In this document: positions 53,619 through 61,807 of the stretch, one piece after another
How the letters are laid out: each line of letters begins with the position of its first letter
Numbering within the stretch: position 1 is the first letter of the stretch
Origin: Janthinobacterium violaceinigrum
GTDB lineage: Bacteria; Pseudomonadota; Gammaproteobacteria; Burkholderiales; Burkholderiaceae_D
Length of the DNA: 64,000 nt
Direction of reading: 5' to 3'
Assembly (NCBI RefSeq): GCF_009208555.1
Contig: NZ_WFLI01000029.1
Span: 1 to 64,000 of the forward strand
The notes under the pieces: model-generated
What the model was told of the DNA's origin: nothing
Database searches by the model: none
Seen by the model: the letters and a program-made list of their open reading frames with translations, nothing else
Made by a program: the position numbers and the translations under genes

Positions 53619-53645
53619 GGGGTCAGACCCGCCGGGTCTGACCCC
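53619..53645. repeat. Perfect 12-base inverted repeat, GGGGTCAGACCC type
   Basis: GGGGTCAGACCC (53619-53630) and GGGTCTGACCCC (53634-53645) pair perfectly across loop GCC. The hairpin is in the gap between converging genes (oxidoreductase and GNAT) and is not followed by a T-run. The sequence GGGGTCAGACCC recurs in intergenic regions of many proteobacteria. Confidence 0.8.
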
Positions 53646-53667
53646 GGCCCTTGCCGTCGGGTTATTT

Positions 53668-54141
53668 TTACAATTCCATGCGCATCGGCACGAAAGCGAT
53701 GCCGCCCGTCTCCACCTTGGGTCCCGTGGCAACAAAGCCCAGGCTTTGGTACAGGGGCAAGGCGTAGGCCGAGGAATTGACGGTAAACGCCGTCACACCG
53801 CCCCTGGCCAGCGAGGCATCGCGGGCGGCCTGCCACAGGCGGCGCGCCATGCCGCGCCGGTGCAGCGCGCGCGGCACGAACATGTGGAACAGATGCGTGT
53901 GGTCGCGCATGGCCACCACGCCGGCCAGCTCGCCGTCGATATGCGCGAGCTGGTAGGCATAGCGCAGATCGGACAGATAGCCTTCGATGGCTGGCTGGCG
54001 GCAATGTTCGATGAACTTGTCCGCCCCCGCGCCGTCCGGGTGCAGGGTCAAAAAGGGCATCAGGTCGTCGATCAGGGCGACGATGGCGGGCGCGTCGGCG
54101 ACCAGGGCGGGACGCATGATCGGTTCGGGTAATGTTGTCAT
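53668..54141 (-). CDS. GNAT family N-acetyltransferase, 157 aa
   Basis: Transfers an acetyl group from acetyl-CoA to an amine. The domain runs from MRPALVADAPAIVALIDDLM to the end; FVPRALHRRGMARRLWQAARDA is the acetyl-CoA-binding motif (R/Q-x-x-G-x-A-like), and SSAYALPLYQSLGFVATGP is motif B. Start is set at ATG 54141; ATG 54117 is possible. It lies downstream of dnaE2 on the same strand with a 39-base gap. Substrate unknown. Confidence 0.88.
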   Translation of the reverse strand: MTTLPEPIMRPALVADAPAIVALIDDLMPFLTLHPDGAGADKFIEHCRQPAIEGYLSDLRYAYQLAHIDGELAGVVAMRDHTHLFHMFVPRALHRRGMARRLWQAARDASLARGGVTAFTVNSSAYALPLYQSLGFVATGPKVETGGIAFVPMRMEL

Positions 54142-54180
54142 CTGCAAATAATGCCATGCCCTCCGCCCCACCGGCAACTC

Positions 54181-57100
54181 TCAACAGAAATCGCGGCTGC
54201 TGGTTCTCAAGCGTCCCAGCAGGTGCGACATGTCGACCAGGCGCTTGGCCACCAGGTTGCGCACGATGCCCTCGCGCTGCCACACGCCATACACGCCCAG
54301 CAGCGGCGCGCTCAGCACTTCGCGCCGCTGGCTTTCCGCCAGGTCGGGCCAGACGATGACGTTGACGGTGCCCGTTTCGTCTTCCAGGGTCATGAAGATC
54401 ACGCCCTTGGCCGTGCCCGGGCGCTGGCGCACGGTGACGATGCCGCAGGCGCGCGCCAACTGGCCATCCGTGTAGCTGGCCAGCGCGGACGCGGGCATGA
54501 AACGCTGTTCCAGCAATTGCCTGCGCAGCAGCGCCAGCGGATGGCGGCCCAGAGTCAGGCCTTGCGCGCGGTAATCGCTGACGATACTTTCCCCTTCCGT
54601 GGGCGCGGCCAGCACGGGCAAGTCTTCCTCGTGCGTGGTGACGCGCAGCAAATCCCTGTCGGGCACGGCGCCGGCCGCCTGCCATAGCGCCGCGCGCCGG
54701 TGGCCGGCCAGCGCGTGCAGGGCGTTGCCGGCCGCCAGCACCTGCAAGTCATGGCGGTCCAGGCCGCCACGCCGCGCCAGGTCGGCCACGTCGACGAAGG
54801 CGGCGATGGCGCGCGCATCCTCGATGCGCCGGGCGGCCTCCACGCGCATGCCGAACAAGCTGTTCAAGCCCAGGCGCACGGCGGGCGCGGCACCCTGCCC
54901 GTCTTCCAATGCCGCTTCCCAGCCGCTGACGGCCACATCGACAGGCAGCACTTGCACGCCATGCCGGCGCGCATCCTGCACCAGTTGCGAGGGGCTGTAA
55001 AAACCCATGGGCTGGCTGTTGAGCAAGGCGCACAGGAAGGCGGCCGGTTCGTGGCATTTCAGCCAGGAACTGGCGTACGTGAGCAGCGCGAAACTGGCCG
55101 CGTGCGACTCGGGAAAACCGTATTCGCCAAAGCCTTCGATCTGGCTGAAGATGGCCTCGGCAAACTCCTTGTCGTAACCATTCTTCACCATGGCATTGAC
55201 GATGCGGTCATGGTAATTGTTCATGCCGCCCTTGCGTTTCCAGGCTGCCATGGCGCGCCGCAACTGGTCCGCTTCGCCGGGCGTGAAACCGGCCGCGATG
55301 ATGGCCACCTGCATCACTTGCTCCTGGAAGATGGGAATGCCCAGGGTGCGCCCCAGCGCCTTTTCCAGGCCCTTCGGATAGTCGACCGCTTCCTTCTGCT
55401 GGCGCCGCTGCAGATACGGATGCACCATGCCGCCCTGGATGGGGCCGGGACGCACGAGCGCCACCTCGATGACAAGGTCGTAGAATTCGCGGGGACGCAG
55501 CCGGGGCAGCATGCTCATCTGCGCGCGCGACTCGATCTGGAATACGCCGATGGTATCGGCCTCGCACATCATGTCGTAGGTGGTGGGGTCTTCGGCAGGA
55601 ATATCCTGCAGGCGGAGTGGCTCGCCGCGCCGCGCACCGACCAGTTCCAGGGCGCGGCGCAGGGCCGACAGCATGCCCAGCGCCAGTACGTCGACCTTCA
55701 TCAAGCCCAGTTCCTCGAGGTCGTTCTTGTCCCACTCGATGACGCTGCGCTCGGCCATGGCCGCGTTTTCAATCGGCACCAGGCGCGACAACTTGCCTTG
55801 CGCGATGACAAAGCCGCCCGGATGCTGCGACAAATGGCGGGGAAAGCCCAGCAACTGCTGCGCCAGGCCGGCCCACTGCTGCGACAATGCCGCTTCCGGG
55901 TCCAGCCCGCATTCGGCCAGGCGCTCCAGCAGATCGCGCTTGCCGTCGAACCAGCGGTGCGCCTTGGCCACTTTTTCCACGATGGCCAGGTCGATCCCCA
56001 GCGCCCGGCCGCTGTCGCGCAAGGCGCTTTTGGGCCGGTAGCTGATCACTACGGCCGCCAGCGCGGCCCGCTCGCGCCCATACTTGCCGTAGATATATTG
56101 AATCACTTCTTCGCGCCGCTGGTGCTCGAAGTCGACGTCGATGTCGGGCGGCTCGTTGCGCTCGCGCGACATGAAGCGCCCGACCAGGGAATTGCCGCGC
56201 GCCGGGTCCACTTCCGTGATGTGCAGGCAATAACAGACGGCCGAATTGGCGGCCGACCCCCTGCCCTGGCACAGGATGTTTTGCGAACGGGCAAAGCGCA
56301 CGATGTCGTACACGGTCAAAAAGTAGGCTTCATACGACAGCTCCGCGATCAGTTCCAGCTCCTGTTCGACCTGCTGCTGCACGTTGGCCGGGATGCCCAG
56401 CGGAAAGCGGAGCCGCGCGCCCGCGTACGTTTCCTCGCGCAAATACGTCGCCGGCGTATGGCCGTCGGGCACCAGTTCGTCGGGATAGTCATAGCGCAAG
56501 CTGTCGAGGGAAAATGTGCACAGGTCCGCGATGCGCAGGGTTTCCGCCAGCGCCTGCGGCGGATACACATTGGCCAGGCGCAAGCGCGCGCGCAGATGCT
56601 GCTCCGCGTTTTGCGCCAGCGCATAGCCGCACTCGCCCACGGGTTTGCCCACGCGTATCGCACACAAGGTGTCGAGCAAGGGCTTGCGCGAACGCACATG
56701 CATGCACACATGGCCGACGGCCACCACGGGCAAGCCCAGCGCCTGTGCCGCGTCCTGCACGGCAAGGCGGTGCGCGTCATCCTGCGCCCGCTGCAGCAGG
56801 TTCAGGCCTATCCAGCTGCGCTCGCTCCCAAAGGTCGACAGCATCCACTCTCCCTGCGCGCGCAGCATCCCCGGCTGGGCCGGATAGCTGGGCAACAAGA
56901 TCATCAGACAGCCCGGCAATCCCCGCAAATGGGCACCCTCCTCCGACGGCGCGGCGAAATCACCGGGCGTCAGCAAATAGCGGCCCTTGGCCGCCCGCGT
57001 GCGCGCCATGGTGATCAGTTCCGACAAGTTGCCGTAGCCATCGCGGTCCCGCACCAGCGCCAGCAGGGACGGAGCCGGACTGCCGTCGCCCTGCGTCAAG

Positions 57101-57321
57101 TGAAAGTGCGCGCCGATAATCAAGGGGAAACCAGCCCGCTTGGCTGTCGCATGGGCGCGCACGACGCCGGCCAGCGAGCACTCGTCGGTAATCGCCAGCG
57201 CCCGGTAAGCAAGCTGGACAGCGCGCGCCACCAGCTCTTCCGCATGCGAGGCCCCATGCAGGAAGCTGAAATTGCTCAGGCAGTACAACTCAGCATACTC
57301 GGGTAGGACTGCACTCCCCAT
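54181..57321 (-). CDS. dnaE2: Error-prone DNA polymerase DnaE2 (ImuC), 1046 aa
   Basis: A C-family polymerase that replicates past DNA lesions in the SOS response, usually with ImuA and ImuB. The N-terminal PHP domain begins YAELYCLSNFSFLHGASHAEELV. The catalytic region has ILCQGRGSAANSAVCYCLHITEVDP and NEPPDIDVDFEHQRREEVIQYIY with the Asp set; VDVLALGMLSALRRALELV and SRAQMSMLPRLRPREFYDLVIEVALVRPGPI are typical, and the C-terminal OB part ends RLRTSSRDFC. GAGG precedes ATG 57321. A near-consensus LexA box is 13 bases upstream. No imuA or imuB adjoins it. Confidence 0.95.
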   Translation of the reverse strand: MGSAVLPEYAELYCLSNFSFLHGASHAEELVARAVQLAYRALAITDECSLAGVVRAHATAKRAGFPLIIGAHFHLTQGDGSPAPSLLALVRDRDGYGNLSELITMARTRAAKGRYLLTPGDFAAPSEEGAHLRGLPGCLMILLPSYPAQPGMLRAQGEWMLSTFGSERSWIGLNLLQRAQDDAHRLAVQDAAQALGLPVVAVGHVCMHVRSRKPLLDTLCAIRVGKPVGECGYALAQNAEQHLRARLRLANVYPPQALAETLRIADLCTFSLDSLRYDYPDELVPDGHTPATYLREETYAGARLRFPLGIPANVQQQVEQELELIAELSYEAYFLTVYDIVRFARSQNILCQGRGSAANSAVCYCLHITEVDPARGNSLVGRFMSRERNEPPDIDVDFEHQRREEVIQYIYGKYGRERAALAAVVISYRPKSALRDSGRALGIDLAIVEKVAKAHRWFDGKRDLLERLAECGLDPEAALSQQWAGLAQQLLGFPRHLSQHPGGFVIAQGKLSRLVPIENAAMAERSVIEWDKNDLEELGLMKVDVLALGMLSALRRALELVGARRGEPLRLQDIPAEDPTTYDMMCEADTIGVFQIESRAQMSMLPRLRPREFYDLVIEVALVRPGPIQGGMVHPYLQRRQQKEAVDYPKGLEKALGRTLGIPIFQEQVMQVAIIAAGFTPGEADQLRRAMAAWKRKGGMNNYHDRIVNAMVKNGYDKEFAEAIFSQIEGFGEYGFPESHAASFALLTYASSWLKCHEPAAFLCALLNSQPMGFYSPSQLVQDARRHGVQVLPVDVAVSGWEAALEDGQGAAPAVRLGLNSLFGMRVEAARRIEDARAIAAFVDVADLARRGGLDRHDLQVLAAGNALHALAGHRRAALWQAAGAVPDRDLLRVTTHEEDLPVLAAPTEGESIVSDYRAQGLTLGRHPLALLRRQLLEQRFMPASALASYTDGQLARACGIVTVRQRPGTAKGVIFMTLEDETGTVNVIVWPDLAESQRREVLSAPLLGVYGVWQREGIVRNLVAKRLVDMSHLLGRLRTSSRDFC

Positions 57322-57333
57322 GATCTACCTCAA

Positions 57334-57353
57334 TACTGTATATAAACACAGTA
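57334..57353. promoter_or_regulatory. LexA (SOS) box
   Basis: TACTGTATATAAACACAGTA matches 18 of 20 bases of the LexA consensus. It lies 13 bases from the dnaE2 start and about 65 from the divergent PhzF-like start, so it should repress dnaE2 and may also repress the other gene. A/T-rich TATATTATACT just beyond (57351-57361) may hold a -10 box for the plus-strand gene. Confidence 0.9.
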
Positions 57354-57418
57354 TATTATACTCATCTGAAAACGGCCATCTCAGTTATGCTGGGGTTTTA
57401 CCTTGCACAGTGCCCGCC

Positions 57419-58204
57419 ATGATCGTCCACTCATTAAAATGTTTCGGCGCCGCCCCCGGTGGCGGCAATGCGGCGCTGGTCGTGGAAAACGACCACGGCA
57501 CGCAAGCGCAGCGCCAGGCCTTTGCCCGCGCACGCCAGGTCAGCGCCTGTGTCTTCCTCGACCGCCAGGCGGACGGCAGCATCGTGCTCGACTATTTTTA
57601 TCCGCACACGCGCAGCCCCCTGTGCCTGCACGCCACCCTGGCCGCCGCGCATGTGTTGCTGGCGGCGCCCGGCGCGCCGGCGGCGCTGACGATCACCACC
57701 GCCATGCGCGGACAGGCCTTGCAGCTGGTGCGCCGCGCGGAGGGATTGTTCATCGGCCTGGCGCCGCAGCCGGCGCCTGCCGTCCTGGTGGAAAAATATG
57801 TGCCTTCCGAGCTCATGGGCCAGCACATGCATTTGCTGTCGCCGCCCGTCGTCGCGTCCGTAGGCAGTCCGAAGCTGCTGCTGGAAGTGGCCGACCGCAC
57901 CACCCTGCGCGCGCTGCGGCCTAATCTGGAACTGATTGCCGACTGGAGCGCCTTGCACAAGGTCAACGGCTGCTATGCGTACTGCCGCACGGGCGAGCAC
58001 GAGTACGAAGGGCGCAACTTCAATCACCTGGACCCGGCGCTGGAAGACAGCGCCACGGGCGTGGCGGCGGGCGCGCTGGCAGCGCACTTGCAGCAGTCGC
58101 TGCACCTGCGCCAGGGCCACGTGACGCAGCAGCCCTGCCTGATCGACGTGCAGTACGGCGCGCAAGCCATCTGGGTGGGCGGCATGGTGCAACGCAGCAC
58201 CTGA
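57419..58204 (+). CDS. PhzF-like isomerase family protein, 261 aa
   Basis: The fold is that of PhzF/diaminopimelate epimerase-type isomerases: HSLKCFGAAPGGGNAALVV at the start, LCLHATLAAAHVLL in the middle, CYAYCRTGEHEYEGRNFNHLDPALEDSATGVAAGALAAHL (the second phosphate-binding-like loop) near the end. The usual catalytic Glu in an ETAFV-type motif appears replaced, here VSACVF, so the enzyme may be inactive or act differently. ATG 57419 is used as start, since earlier in-frame ATGs run into the LexA box. No phenazine genes are near. Confidence 0.8.
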   Translation: MIVHSLKCFGAAPGGGNAALVVENDHGTQAQRQAFARARQVSACVFLDRQADGSIVLDYFYPHTRSPLCLHATLAAAHVLLAAPGAPAALTITTAMRGQALQLVRRAEGLFIGLAPQPAPAVLVEKYVPSELMGQHMHLLSPPVVASVGSPKLLLEVADRTTLRALRPNLELIADWSALHKVNGCYAYCRTGEHEYEGRNFNHLDPALEDSATGVAAGALAAHLQQSLHLRQGHVTQQPCLIDVQYGAQAIWVGGMVQRST

Positions 58205-58381
58205 ACGGGGCATGCTGCACCAGCACAAGGCAAGCGAGACAGAGGCCAAAAGATAATCAACCAGGAAACAACAGTTACAGCAAATTTGTAACAACAAAAC
58301 AAAGTATCGCTGGTGAATGCTGAAAAGATGGCACTAGAATCAAGTCACGAATCTTGCTCATCAGCCAATTGGAGATACTGC

Positions 58382-60784
58382 GTGCCGACCCTCACTACCT
58401 TGCGTAAAGCAGTCCTCATCAGCCTGTACGGCAGCGCCGCCCTGGCCGCCTTCAGCCCCGCCGCCATGGCCCAGAACACGGAAGCGGCCGCCACGGACGG
58501 TCCCGTGCAAACGGTCAGCGTGGTCGGCTCGCGCCGGGTCGCCAGCTCCGCCACCGATACCATGGTGCCGGTCGATATCATTCCCATTTCCAAGGTGGCA
58601 GAACAGGGCGGCCAGTTCGACCTGGCGCAATCGCTGCAATACATCTCGCCCTCGTTCAACTCCACGCGCCAGACGGGCGCCGACGGGGCCGACCTGATCG
58701 ATTCGGCCGCCCTGCGCGGCCTCGGCTCCGACCAGACCCTGGTGCTGGTCAATGGCAAGCGGCGCCACACGACGGCCCTCGTCAACCTGTTCGGCGCGCG
58801 CAACCGCGGCAACACGGGCACGGACATGAATGCGATTCCTTTGCTGGCGATCAAGAACGTGCAAGTGCTGCGCGACGGCGCCGCCGCCCAGTACGGCTCG
58901 GACGCCATTGCCGGCGTGATCGACATCGAACTAAAGAAAAGCCTGGGCTGCGAAGCGGTGGCCGGCTACAGCCAGTATTCCGCAGGCGACGGCAAGAACT
59001 ACATGACGTCCGCCTATTGCGGCATCGCGCTGGGCGACAAGGGCACCCTGGCCATCACGGGCGAATACCTGGACCGCGGCCGCTCGAACCGGGCCGACGC
59101 AGACAGCATGCGCATCATCGGCGACACCAAGTCCAAAAACAAGACCCTGTACATCAATGGCGACTACGCCACCAGCAGCACGGGCAAGCTGTACTTCACG
59201 GCCGGCGCGCAGACGCGCGACGCGTCCAGCGCCGCGTTCGGCCGGGGCGGCATCGGCAGCGACGACATCCCGTCGCGCAATTCCGCCGCCATGTACCCGG
59301 ACGGCTTCGTGCCTTTCATCAACGGCAAGATCGACGACCAGTACGCCACCATCGGCCACCGCAGCCAGATCGGCGAATGGCATGCGGACTTTTCGCAAAC
59401 CTATGGCTACAACAAGATGCGCTACGACATCAGCCATACCTTGAACGCGTCCATCGCCAACCTCGACCTGATGAACGGCGGCAAGGGCGTCAGCGCCAGC
59501 AGCTACGACGCGGGCGGCTTCTCGTTCCAGCAGCTGACCAGCAACGCCGACTTCAGCCGCTACTACGACACGGTGATGAGCGGCATGAACGTGGCCTTCG
59601 GCGCCGAATACCGCAGCGAGCAATACAAGATCATGGCCGGCGAACCCGGTTCCTACATCGACGCCGACGGCGTGGGCGTGGGCGGCAACGCGGGCAGCCA
59701 GGGCTTCCCCGGCTTCCAGCCCGGCGACGCCACCAAGGCCAGACGCCACAGCATCGCCGCGTATGGCGACGTGGAACTGGACTGGACGGAACGCCTGAAA
59801 ACCCAGGCCGCGCTGCGCTATGAAAAATTCAGCGATTTCGGCTCCACCGTAACGGGCAAGCTGGCCGCCAGCTATAAAGTGGCGCCCAACGTGCTGCTGC
59901 GCGGCTCGGCCAGCACGGGTTTCCGCGCGCCATCGTTACAGCAGGTGTATTTCTCATCCACCTTCACCGACTTCATCGGCGGCGTGCCCACGGATGTGGT
60001 GCTGGCGCCCAACGGCGGCACCGTCGCCAACGCGGCCGGCATCCCCAAGCTGAAAGAAGAAAAGTCCACCAGCTTTACGTTCGGCACCACCTGGACGCCC
60101 ACGCAAGCCATTTCCGTGACGGCCGACTTGTACAACATCAAGATCAAGGACCGCATCGTGCTGTCGGGCCGCTTCAATGCCGACAACTATCCGGACCTGG
60201 CCGCACGCCTGGCCCTCCTGGGCGTGGGCGAGGCGCAGTTCTTCGTCAACTCCATCGACACGCGCACGCGGGGTCTGGACCTGACGGCTTCGCACAAGGG
60301 CGAATTGGCCGGCAACCGCCTGAACACTTTCCTGGCCTTGAACCTGAGCAAGACGGAAGTGACGAAGGTCAAGACGCCGGACTCGCTGAAAGGCTATGAA
60401 GACGTGCTGCTGTCCGAGCGCGAACGGCTGTTCATCGAACAGGGCGGCCCCCGCGCGAAAGCCACCCTGGGCTTCGACTACATCACGGGCAAGCTGGAAT
60501 CGGACTTGCGCATCATTTATTTTGGCCCGCAAACCCTGGGCACCTTCAGCGGCACGGCCGCCGGCGTGCCCAACGCCCGCTACGCGGCCAAGACGTCGGC
60601 CGACCTGAGCTTCACCTACAGCATCAACAAGAACACCAAGCTGACGTTTGGCGGCAACAACATCTTCAACGTCAAGCCCACCACGCAGAATCCGGACGAA
60701 ACGGATAACGGCTTCAAATACGACAGCGTGCAGTTCGGCCTGAACGGCGCTTCCTACTTTGGCCGGCTGTGGGTGAAGTTCTGA
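58382..60784 (+). CDS. TonB-dependent receptor, 800 aa
   Basis: An outer-membrane receptor. GTG 58382 is chosen because GGAGA lies six bases upstream; it opens a clean signal peptide (LRKAVLISLYGSAALAAFSPAAMAQ). A longer frame from 58313 has no site. The plug has LAQSLQYISPSFNSTRQTG, LRGLGSDQTLVLVNGKRRH, NAIPLLAIKNVQVLRDGAAAQYGSDAIAGVIDI; the barrel has GSASTGFRAPSLQQVYFSS and ends FGRLWVKF. This subclass often serves sugars, amino acids or peptides in Xanthomonas and relatives. Substrate unknown. The 177 bases upstream hold no gene. A strong terminator follows. Confidence 0.92.
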   Translation: MPTLTTLRKAVLISLYGSAALAAFSPAAMAQNTEAAATDGPVQTVSVVGSRRVASSATDTMVPVDIIPISKVAEQGGQFDLAQSLQYISPSFNSTRQTGADGADLIDSAALRGLGSDQTLVLVNGKRRHTTALVNLFGARNRGNTGTDMNAIPLLAIKNVQVLRDGAAAQYGSDAIAGVIDIELKKSLGCEAVAGYSQYSAGDGKNYMTSAYCGIALGDKGTLAITGEYLDRGRSNRADADSMRIIGDTKSKNKTLYINGDYATSSTGKLYFTAGAQTRDASSAAFGRGGIGSDDIPSRNSAAMYPDGFVPFINGKIDDQYATIGHRSQIGEWHADFSQTYGYNKMRYDISHTLNASIANLDLMNGGKGVSASSYDAGGFSFQQLTSNADFSRYYDTVMSGMNVAFGAEYRSEQYKIMAGEPGSYIDADGVGVGGNAGSQGFPGFQPGDATKARRHSIAAYGDVELDWTERLKTQAALRYEKFSDFGSTVTGKLAASYKVAPNVLLRGSASTGFRAPSLQQVYFSSTFTDFIGGVPTDVVLAPNGGTVANAAGIPKLKEEKSTSFTFGTTWTPTQAISVTADLYNIKIKDRIVLSGRFNADNYPDLAARLALLGVGEAQFFVNSIDTRTRGLDLTASHKGELAGNRLNTFLALNLSKTEVTKVKTPDSLKGYEDVLLSERERLFIEQGGPRAKATLGFDYITGKLESDLRIIYFGPQTLGTFSGTAAGVPNARYAAKTSADLSFTYSINKNTKLTFGGNNIFNVKPTTQNPDETDNGFKYDSVQFGLNGASYFGRLWVKF

Positions 60785-60800
60785 TCGCCCTGTCCGCCTG

Positions 60801-60843
60801 AAAAAACAGCGGCTGCGCCAGCATGGGCAGCCGCTGTTTTTTT
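60801..60843 (+). terminator. Rho-independent terminator
   Basis: ACAGCGGCTGC pairs with GCAGCCGCTGT across a short loop, with an A-run before and TTTTTTT after. It starts 17 bases past the receptor stop and may also act for the convergent VOC gene region. Confidence 0.9.
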
Positions 60844-60933
60844 GTCTGCATCATTGTCGGCATCAACATGCGGCCGGATGGCAGGCGCTGGATCAAAGAT
60901 GGCTTGCGCCCAGCGCTGCCGCTGGCGCCCCGC

Positions 60934-61284
60934 CTAGGCGTGCGACAGAATATTGATGAGTTTGCCGAAAGGGTCGCGCACGAAAAACCGCCTGACGCCC
61001 CAGGGTTCATCGGCAAGTCCATATTCGATGGGAAACCCGGCGGCCGACATGCGCGCGAATGCAGCATCCACATCATCGACTTCGATGGAAAGGTCCGGCA
61101 CTGCCGTGTTCGAGCCGCCTTCCGTCGCAAAGCTCACCTGAACGCTCATTTCGGTTGGCAAACCATATGTGACGATCCAGCCGTGATCCATCAAAAGGTT
61201 GAGACCCAGCACGTCCTGGTAAAAAGTGCGGGCCAGTGCCACATCCGGCGTCGAGAAATTTGCAACGATTCGCTTGACTTGCAT
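60934..61284 (-). CDS. VOC/glyoxalase family protein, 116 aa
   Basis: A small vicinal-oxygen-chelate fold protein; members include glyoxalases, dioxygenases and antibiotic-binding proteins. IVANFSTPDVALARTFYQDVLGLNLLMDHG is the first beta-alpha-beta-beta module and DLSIEVDDVDAAFARMSAAG, then RRFFVRDPFGKLINILSH, the second. ATG 61284 has GGAGGAAG upstream. Function is not predictable. The region to the next minus-strand small gene is short. Confidence 0.88.
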   Translation of the reverse strand: MQVKRIVANFSTPDVALARTFYQDVLGLNLLMDHGWIVTYGLPTEMSVQVSFATEGGSNTAVPDLSIEVDDVDAAFARMSAAGFPIEYGLADEPWGVRRFFVRDPFGKLINILSHA

Positions 61285-61388
61285 ATTCTTCCTCCGTGCC
61301 AAAGATTGAAAAATTCAACACCCGCCCCTGCCATGCACAGACTCCAGCCGCTGCAAATGCGCAGCCCGACCTGCAGGTGCTCGCGTCG

Positions 61389-61556
61389 TCAGGCTTTTTC
61401 GGACTTGGCGATAAGAAACCAGGGGATGGCAAACGGGCCGGTCAGAGCGACGATCATGTCCCTGACGGCCGTTCTTTTCAAAAGGCGCCGTTTGGCGATC
61501 AGGTGGCAAGCCACTGCCGAGAGCAGCCAGATCAATGCGGGGATGTATGCCGTCAC
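61389..61556 (-). CDS. Small two-span membrane protein, 55 aa
   Basis: GTG 61556 has GGAG six bases upstream and opens a 55-codon frame. An ATG four codons earlier (61568) is in frame but lacks a site. The product has two hydrophobic helices, first IPALIWLLSAVACHLIA and second MIVALTGPFAIPWFLIA, joined by a basic loop (KRRLLKRTAVRD), and ends SEKA. The basic loop suggests both ends face the periplasm. It matches the pattern of small integral membrane proteins often found near transporters, but function is unknown. It is too short to be picked by simple length cutoffs. The remaining 61557-61807 holds no gene I can support. Confidence 0.65.
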   Translation of the reverse strand: MTAYIPALIWLLSAVACHLIAKRRLLKRTAVRDMIVALTGPFAIPWFLIAKSEKA

Positions 61557-61807
61557 TGTGAACTCCATTCAGATAGTCGTTGCCTTGAATGCAAACGATG
61601 ATAACAGGCGCATCTGGGCAGTGCAATTTGGCACCGTCCCCTCTGGGCAGCCGCGTGTCCGCTTCCCCGGGGCACGCGCCCCTGTCCCGCCCTGACCGCC
61701 TGCTCCGGCGGCGCCCCGCCAGCGTGGCCGCAGTGAACAATCTTTGCCCTGCGGCGGAAAGCACGGATAATAGCGGCTAACTCATATGCACAGTATTGGA
61801 TTCTCCC

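Noticed and set aside
57419..58204. Phenazine biosynthesis gene
   Set aside because: PhzF-like fold is widespread. No other phenazine genes are near and a key catalytic residue seems absent.
61315..61764. 149-codon minus-strand frame in the 61285-61807 gap
   Set aside because: Composition is frame-shifted noise over the 55-aa membrane protein, which has a better start site and coherent hydrophobic helices.
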